Source: Leishmania mexicana MHOM/GT/2001/U1103
Taxonomy: Eukaryota; Euglenozoa; Kinetoplastea; Trypanosomatida; Trypanosomatidae
Direction: 5' to 3'
Assembly (NCBI RefSeq): GCF_000234665.1
Contig: NC_018322.1
Coordinates: forward strand, 124,001 to 188,000
Length of the DNA: 64,000 bases
Part shown: one piece after another, positions 58,952 to 64,000 of the stretch
How positions within the stretch are numbered: the first letter of the stretch is position 1
Layout of the letters: each line of letters begins with the position of its first letter
Notes under the pieces: generated by a model
The model's input: only the letters and a program-made list of their open reading frames with translations
Told to the model about the DNA's origin: nothing
Database searches by the model: none
Made by a program: the position numbers and the translations under genes

Positions 58952-59650
58952 TCAGTACTCTTGGGGAGGAAAGTCACCCACCTCTACCTGATTGGGGCGC
59001 AGCACACCGCCGTACAGGGGCATACATTCGAACAGCGTCACCCCCTTCACTGTGCCGTCGCATTTGCCGACTGGCTCGTCAAACTCGACGCCGATCCAGT
59101 ACCCTGGCTTCAGCGTTGCCACACGTCCGACGTACCGCACTGTGCCGAGGCGCTCGCCGGGTTGGCAGCAGCAGCGGTCACCCACCCTCATCGTGTCCGC
59201 CTCCGCCTTGTAGCTGTCATCGTTCGGCCCGGTCGGCACTTCGATGCCAGCCTTCGCCATCTCCTCCCGCTGCAGGGCCAGCATGCGCTCCTTGTAGGCG
59301 CGAACATTGTCGGGCCGCTTAAGCCACTCCTCGTCCGTCATCTCGTACTTCTCCACCTTCGACACGTCATCGTAGTTATCCACCTGCGCAGCAGGTCTAA
59401 GATCGACGACGTGAATGCGGTAACCTGTCTCGCACCCGTAAAAGCCCAGCAGCTTTTCATCCTTCATGTTGCTCTCCACCTTGCAGTCGCGTGTATCGTA
59501 CAGCTCTAGCCGAATCTGCTCCGCCGGGGTGCCAAAGCGTGAGTACATATCTTCCTTGATGCTCTGCACCGTCTGCGCGAGCCCGTACGCCTTCTCCGGC
59601 ACCACTCGCTGGCTCGCCGAGTGGGTGACCATTACCTTTACGATAGACAT
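58952..59650 (-). CDS. TBCB: Tubulin-folding cofactor B (TBCB)
   Basis: Cofactor B takes alpha-tubulin from the CCT chaperonin and, with cofactor E, also dissociates tubulin dimers. The N-terminal ubiquitin-like domain (about 2-86) contains YGLAQTVQSIKEDMYSRFG and GFYGCETGYRIHVVDL. A charged helix follows (about 97-136), and a CAP-Gly domain fills residues 155-226 (VGDRC ... LGTVRYVGRV ... GYWIGVEFDEPVGKCDGTVKG). The CAP-Gly signature reads GKCDG at 195-199, whereas the usual form is GKNDG. The protein ends in Pro-Pro-Gln-Glu-Tyr, so the last two residues resemble the Glu-Tyr end of alpha-tubulin that CAP-Gly domains bind. The length (232 aa) is normal. The ATG at 59650 is preceded by a clean splice acceptor candidate at 59666-59667. 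Confidence 0.93.
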   Translation of the reverse strand: MSIVKVMVTHSASQRVVPEKAYGLAQTVQSIKEDMYSRFGTPAEQIRLELYDTRDCKVESNMKDEKLLGFYGCETGYRIHVVDLRPAAQVDNYDDVSKVEKYEMTDEEWLKRPDNVRAYKERMLALQREEMAKAGIEVPTGPNDDSYKAEADTMRVGDRCCCQPGERLGTVRYVGRVATLKPGYWIGVEFDEPVGKCDGTVKGVTLFECMPLYGGVLRPNQVEVGDFPPQEY

Positions 59651-60732
59651 GGCGTTTGTGAGGTGCTAAGTGGGGCGAGTAAGGGACAGGAAGGGGAGGG
59701 GCGCACGAGCGCTATCGAGGGAGTCGTCCGGTGTGGAAGACGTCGTTCCGCAGCGAACGAAGACAAACCGCACAAAGATAGCGCAGATGATCGACCGAGG
59801 ACGCGAGAGGAAGGGAAGAGGACGGGGCTCGTTTTCTCGGATGACGTATCGTGAGCAACGCCGTGTAAGGAGAGCGACGAGGCGGGGAGTGCGAGGGGAC
59901 GGTGGTTGGCGGCGAAAAGAGCGCAAGCGTAGATGGCTAACGTCCAGCACTCGGCACACGCGCGTGCGCACAGGCGTGCCGGAAACTGCATCTTATGAGC
60001 ATCTGCCTTCTTTTGGCGCTTTCCGGTTGCAAGCGCGCTTGTTGCTTTGACGCGCGCGAGCCGCACGGAGGCACACAGACATGTGCACGCGCGCAATGGC
60101 CGAAATCGCGCTTGTGGTCGTCGTCGCCGTCGTGGCTCCTGATGATGCTTGAACCAACTTTGCGTTTTCTTTCGTGTTTTCCTGCATGTGTCTTGTGCAA
60201 CGCCAGAAGCTCTGCAAAATGTACATACACACGAGCACACAGAGGAATGACAGCGGGCGGTGCCGTCGACGTCCGGAAATTGGGCGCGGGGGATGGTCGC
60301 ACAAGGGGGAGAAGGAAAAGGGCGTAACCTCGACTTCGAGCAGGCCACGCAAAAACGCGCGGCGCCATCTCACGCTCCAGAGCGTTCTGTGATACGTGAC
60401 GCGCCTTCCCCCCCCCCACTAACGTCTGCCCGCCCCCCCCCCTCTGCGCATCCCATCTCAAACCGCTCCATCTACCAGTCCATCGTTACACCTTGCTTCA
60501 GGCCTGCGAACACGCATACAACGGCGCGCCTGCTAACAGTATGCAGGCCACCAAAAATACAAAAGGAATAATTCGCCACCGACACTACTGTACATCTCTC
60601 TCCCTCTCGCGCCCGTGGTTCCAGCTCGCGGGTCTAGCACGGCTCCGAGTTGCACGTGCATGCGTCGACAGCCATGGCGAGTGAGACCTGAAAATGCCGC
60701 GGCCCACCACAGCCATCGGTGCTTCGGCGTAC
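59651..60732. other. Spacer, PF20 to TBCB
   Basis: About 1.1 kb with the TBCB acceptor candidate at 59666 and two C runs near 60409 and 60435. No gene seen. Confidence 0.65.
59666..59702 (-). promoter_or_regulatory. Candidate spliced-leader acceptor, TBCB
   Basis: Nearly pure C/T tract complementary to 59671-59702, then AG at 59666-59667, 15 nt before the ATG. Confidence 0.5.
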
Positions 60733-62607
60733 TCAGCACCAGTACCGGATGGTGCGGTCACTGCTGCCGCTGACGAGGAAGTGATTGCTCGCGAGGTCGA
60801 ACGCCACGCTCTGCACCGGGCCCTCGTGACCCACCAGCTCTGTCACCACTGCCTCCTCCACATCGATAATCTTGATGGTACCGTCGTCGCTAGCGACCGC
60901 GACGTTGTGACCGATGCCGTCTACCACGACGCAGTTGGCCGGCTGCGGTCCGCATTCGACGCGGAGAAGTTGCGCCATGCGACGGACATCCCAGAGAGTG
61001 ACGGCGCCTTGGGTGTCGCAAGAAGCGTAGAGTGAGCTCCCCACTGGCCCGGCCGCCACGGACAGCACGGCGGCACGATGGCCAGTGAAGGACTGTGCCT
61101 TGGTGCCTTTGCGGGCGTCCCAGACGGCAACACACTTATCGGCGCTGCCCGTGAGCAGCAGGTTCGTGCAAGGCAGCCAGCTGACGGTGTTCACCGCATC
61201 CTGGTGCCCTCGCAGTGTTTGCCGGCACACGCCCCGCTCCACGTCCCACACACGCGCCGTCTTGTCCAGCGCCGCGCTCGCCAGCAGTACGCCGGTGTCC
61301 TGGAACTCGAGGTCCCAGACACCGTCGGTGTGGGCGCTAAGGGTGGCGGCGCAGCGGCTAGTTGCAAAGTCCCATAGTTTGACCGTCTTGTCGCCAGAGC
61401 CGGTGGCGAGCATTGTGCCGCGTGGGTGCACGCCAATGCACGAGACCCAGTTGCTGTGCCCCTGGCCAGAGACGATGGCGTCGCCAGTGGGCAGCGTCGA
61501 GAGGCGCCAGCTTCCGTCGTCGCTGCCACTCGCCACGACCGGCTTGAAGGGGTGCAGCGCGACACTCGTGACCGCCATCGTGTGAGCCTGGAAGAATGAC
61601 TGCTCCACCCACTCCGCTACCGGGGACTCAGAGGATGCGAAGCTCGGCTGCCCGTCACCAGCGTTGCCTGAAAACAACTTAGCAGCAGTCGACCCAGGAG
61701 GCTGTGGGCGATCATCAGGGGGCCACACAAACCCGTCCGCCTCTGCATCAACAGTCTTTGTGCTCGCCGGAGACGGCGACGACGCAAGTCCGCGACGCGC
61801 GGCTGCGTTCGACTTGCCGCTCGCGTGCGACGACTTCCAGGTACCAGCGCGCTGGGTCGCAGCCGGGGGTTTGGGCCCCGTTGCGGCGCTCCCCGATGTC
61901 TGCTGCTGCTGCTGTTGCTGCTGTCCTTCCAGCTCCGCCACCCTCATCTCCAGCTGCTCTTTTTCTCTGCGCAGCTTGTCGCGCTCGATCGCCAAGAGCG
62001 ACTTCGCCTTCAGCAGCTGCTCGCAGCGAACGCGCGACTCCGTCAATGTCGGGTTCACCAGCTCGGCGTGCTGGCCTGCCTGCTTCAGCAGACGGCTGAG
62101 GCGCGCGTTCTCCTGCACCACACGCTGGTGGCTTGTGCGATGGTACTCGCGGTCCTTCTTCGCCTGCGTCCACTGCTGTGTGACGCGCGTGTTGAGCTCC
62201 GCGTGCTGGCGCAGCTCGCGCTCCAGCAGCTCGATGCGGTTTTGTAGCGCCATCGTCTCGCGGTAGTTGTCCGGCACCATTGGGTTTGACGGCGTGACGG
62301 TGACGGTGCCGGTGCCACCGCCAGCCTTGCCGTACCACTCACTCTCAAAGGCCTGCAGGGTGCGCGTCATGCCATTACGGTGGAGGAAGTTGCGAACAAA
62401 GTCATCCATCACCTCTGGCACCCGCAACAGCTGCGCTGTGGGCGGTGAAGGGACATCAAGCTGCTTCTGCACCTGGACAGAGCGCCGGAGGGTGTCCAGG
62501 TCCATGTCTTCAGCGTTTTGCATGGCCGCCATCGGGCCCACGCCAGGGTTGGAGAGCGGGCACCCACCCACTTCCGTGACGAAGTTGGCCGGGGCTGTGT
62601 AGCTCAT
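60733..62607 (-). CDS. PF20: Axonemal central-pair protein PF20 (SPAG16 homologue)
   Basis: A WD40 protein of the axonemal central apparatus, needed for flagellar motility in Chlamydomonas and mammals. The N-terminal part has PEVMDDFVRNFLHRNGMTRT, then LQAFESEWYG, a strongly conserved PF20/SPAG16 hallmark. A long coiled coil follows (about 120-235), then a poly-Gln tract of eight residues and a Ser/Pro-rich linker (about 240-325). Seven WD40 repeats fill the rest, with recognisable endings KLWDF, RVWDV, AVWDA, TLWDV and a final TIRYWC. The length (624 aa) is close to that of SPAG16. The frame opens with TTG at 62640; the first ATG (MSYTAPANF) is at 62607 and is used here. A splice acceptor candidate at 62647-62648 sits directly after a clean pyrimidine tract. 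Confidence 0.92.
   Translation of the reverse strand: MSYTAPANFVTEVGGCPLSNPGVGPMAAMQNAEDMDLDTLRRSVQVQKQLDVPSPPTAQLLRVPEVMDDFVRNFLHRNGMTRTLQAFESEWYGKAGGGTGTVTVTPSNPMVPDNYRETMALQNRIELLERELRQHAELNTRVTQQWTQAKKDREYHRTSHQRVVQENARLSRLLKQAGQHAELVNPTLTESRVRCEQLLKAKSLLAIERDKLRREKEQLEMRVAELEGQQQQQQQQTSGSAATGPKPPAATQRAGTWKSSHASGKSNAAARRGLASSPSPASTKTVDAEADGFVWPPDDRPQPPGSTAAKLFSGNAGDGQPSFASSESPVAEWVEQSFFQAHTMAVTSVALHPFKPVVASGSDDGSWRLSTLPTGDAIVSGQGHSNWVSCIGVHPRGTMLATGSGDKTVKLWDFATSRCAATLSAHTDGVWDLEFQDTGVLLASAALDKTARVWDVERGVCRQTLRGHQDAVNTVSWLPCTNLLLTGSADKCVAVWDARKGTKAQSFTGHRAAVLSVAAGPVGSSLYASCDTQGAVTLWDVRRMAQLLRVECGPQPANCVVVDGIGHNVAVASDDGTIKIIDVEEAVVTELVGHEGPVQSVAFDLASNHFLVSGSSDRTIRYWC
61900..61923. repeat. 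CTG repeat encoding poly-Gln in PF20
   Basis: Eight glutamine codons on the minus strand (CAG with one CAA) in the linker between coiled coil and WD40 propeller of PF20. The CAA interruption is at 61914-61916. Confidence 0.9.
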
Positions 62608-63568
62608 ATATGCGAGCTCGTAATCGCTCGGCTTTAGCAAGAGCCACTAGAGAGAGAAGGGGGAGAGCTAATGCCTGTCCCACCCTCTATGGAGGAGCGC
62701 GCCTGCGCGTCTGTCGGGGGAGGGGGGAGGGGGTAAGAGAAGCAGTGTGGAGACGTACGCCACCCTCGACAATGACGATGCGGCCCTTCACGGTCCCGTG
62801 TTCGCACTGTTCAGGCACGCATGTGCATGAGTGAGAAAGGAGAGTCAGGGGCAGAGAGAGCGAGAGAGTAACGAGAGTAACGAGAGAAAAGGACGAGCGG
62901 ATGGGGTAGAGAATGAGAGACAGGGGAGATGAGCACCCACGGGATGCAGCGCATTGATGACTCGGTCTGCCCACCACAACCACCCCAACCTCTCGCCTTC
63001 CCCACCCAACAACCAAGGCACCAAAAAAAAAATGAGACAAGGAAAAGGATAGAACGCGCCCCAGACATTCATGCCGTCAAGACACCTCAGCCCGCCTTTT
63101 GAGGGGAAGGGGGAGGGAGGTCTTCGCATGTGTGCGTGTGTTCGCAAGTCCGATGTGTAAGATAATCACGCTCACGTGAAAGGATCGGTACAACAGCTGC
63201 CATCTATACCACTGCCATCCCTCCTCCCCGCGCCAAGAAGTGTGCACAAGCTGTCGTGGAACTCCTCGCCGGGAGGAAACGCAGCCAAACATCATTGGAT
63301 GGCAAAACTTTTTTGTGTGTGGGGGGGGGGGGCCGAGAAGGCAGAGAAAACCGGCGCCGCCCAGTCCGGTGGGCGAGTGCTTCCCGTAGACACCCATTAG
63401 GACTCGAAGGCAAAGGTATAGACGCACAGACGCATACACGCACAGCAGGCACGCGCCCCCTACATTGCTCTCACCTGACGCATGTTTTACCGTGTCCTGC
63501 GACCCGGGCCTTCCCTTTGCCACCTGTGTCGCGGTAGCGCTTTCTTTCGTCTCCCTTGCCCATCGCTG
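62608..63568. other. Spacer, UNG to PF20
   Basis: About 960 bp. Contains the PF20 acceptor candidate at 62647, GAGA/GTAACGAGA repeats near 62850-62890 and a 12-base G run at 63321-63332. No gene seen. Confidence 0.65.
62647..62667 (-). promoter_or_regulatory. Candidate spliced-leader acceptor, PF20
   Basis: Coding-strand CTCTCCCCCTTCTCTCTCT followed directly by AG at 62647-62648, about 39 nt before the first ATG. Confidence 0.5.
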
Positions 63569-64000
63569 TCAGCGCAGCGAAGCATTCAATGGCAGCTGCC
63601 AATGCATGGGAAGGTGGCCCATGCTCTGCAGCGCCTCGTTGCACGCAGAGAAGCAGTGGCACCCGAACCAGCCGCGGCTGGCGCTCAACGGTGATGGGTG
63701 CACGCTCTCCAGGACAATGTGCCGGCTTGCGTCTATGAGCTTCTTCTTCTGCTGCGCGTAGCCACCCCAGAGCAGAAACACGAGCCGGTTGGGGTGGTGC
63801 TGGGAAAGGTGCTGGATGACGGCGTCCGTGAAGGCGGTCCAGCCACTGGTTTTGCTGTGCGAGTTGGCCTTGTGCGCCTCGACGGTCAGAGTCGCGTTCA
63901 GCATCAGCATCCCCTGCTCCGACCAGCTCTGCAGGTAGCCGTGCCTTGGTGCCTGGAAGCCCGCGATGTCCGTCGTGAGCTCCTTGTATATGTTACGCAG
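63569..64000 (-). CDS. UNG: Uracil-DNA glycosylase, C-terminal part (cut by window edge)
   Basis: Removes uracil from DNA as the first step of base-excision repair. Only the C-terminal 143 residues are in the window; the N-terminus, including the catalytic Asp-containing GQDPYH motif, lies to the right. The visible part contains YLQSWSEQGMLMLNATLTVEA as two adjoining family blocks, then GWTAFTDAVIQHL, LVFLLWGGYAQQKKKLID and the DNA-binding Leu loop HPSPLSASRGWFGC, followed by HCFSACNEALQ. These blocks match family 1 UNG enzymes in order and spacing. The protein ends in HWQLPLNASLR. The codon phase fits the window edge exactly. This is the first gene of the window in transcription order. Confidence 0.94.
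   Translation of the reverse strand: MRNIYKELTTDIAGFQAPRHGYLQSWSEQGMLMLNATLTVEAHKANSHSKTSGWTAFTDAVIQHLSQHHPNRLVFLLWGGYAQQKKKLIDASRHIVLESVHPSPLSASRGWFGCHCFSACNEALQSMGHLPMHWQLPLNASLR

Noticed and set aside
62608..62640. Upstream start of PF20 at 62640
   Set aside because: The codon is TTG; the first ATG is at 62607.
63321..63332. 12-base G run as a G-quadruplex
   Set aside because: It is a single tract without three partner tracts nearby, so only an intermolecular or slipped structure could form.
1..64000. Strand-switch region or transcription start site
   Set aside because: All accepted genes are on the minus strand with no change of direction, so the window lies inside one unit.

Overview
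The window looks like nuclear DNA of a trypanosomatid, most likely Leishmania. It is GC-rich and intronless. All 21 coding regions I accept lie on the minus strand, as expected for one polycistronic transcription unit read from right to left. The long spacers are full of homopurine tracts on the plus strand, which are polypyrimidine tracts on the coding strand, as expected for trans-splicing, and they also hold CA/GT, TA and GA microsatellites. No strand switch, tRNA, rRNA, CRISPR array or bacterial feature was seen. From memory, and not checked here, the order nucleotide-sugar transporter, two small genes, two PAP2 phosphatases and serine carboxypeptidase CBP1 matches the part of Leishmania chromosome 18 that carries LPG5B and CBP1.

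Genes in order of transcription (right to left): uracil-DNA glycosylase (3' end only, cut by the window edge); the axonemal WD40 protein PF20/SPAG16; tubulin cofactor B; serine carboxypeptidase CBP1; two tandem PAP2 lipid phosphatases; two small unknown, possibly mitochondrial proteins (137 and 200 aa); a nucleotide-sugar transporter (probably LPG5B); a 1722-aa low-complexity unknown; an exportin-7-like karyopherin; a TTLL9-type tubulin glutamylase; the GPI transamidase catalytic subunit GPI8; the F1-ATPase assembly factor ATP12; a FAM221 protein; a membrane-anchored DnaJ protein; two Cys-rich zinc-ribbon proteins (260 and 102 aa); a G3BP-like NTF2+RRM protein; dephospho-CoA kinase; and a 705-aa unknown with an N-terminal coiled coil.

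The genes do not form an operon in the bacterial sense. Three themes recur: tubulin and flagellum biology (PF20, TBCB, TTLL9, FAM221), surface glycoconjugates and secretion (GPI8, LPG5B-like transporter, CBP1, PAP2 enzymes) and the mitochondrion (ATP12, DnaJ, several small proteins with presequence-like N-termini). Regulation is expected to be post-transcriptional, through spacers and UTRs.

The main non-genic feature is a dispersed repeat that I interpret as a SIDER-type degenerate retroposon. Five pieces were found: a partial copy at 170-453, a long copy at 22213-22800, an almost identical long copy in inverted orientation at 37038-37572, an end fragment at 42748-42868 and a diverged copy at 46299-46593. 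The long copies can act as direct or inverted recombination partners around blocks of genes. I did not find a clearly new biological system. The best leads are this repeat arrangement, the 1722-aa orphan protein, the C-terminal Glu-Tyr of the CAP-Gly protein TBCB, and the differently elaborated PAP2 pair.
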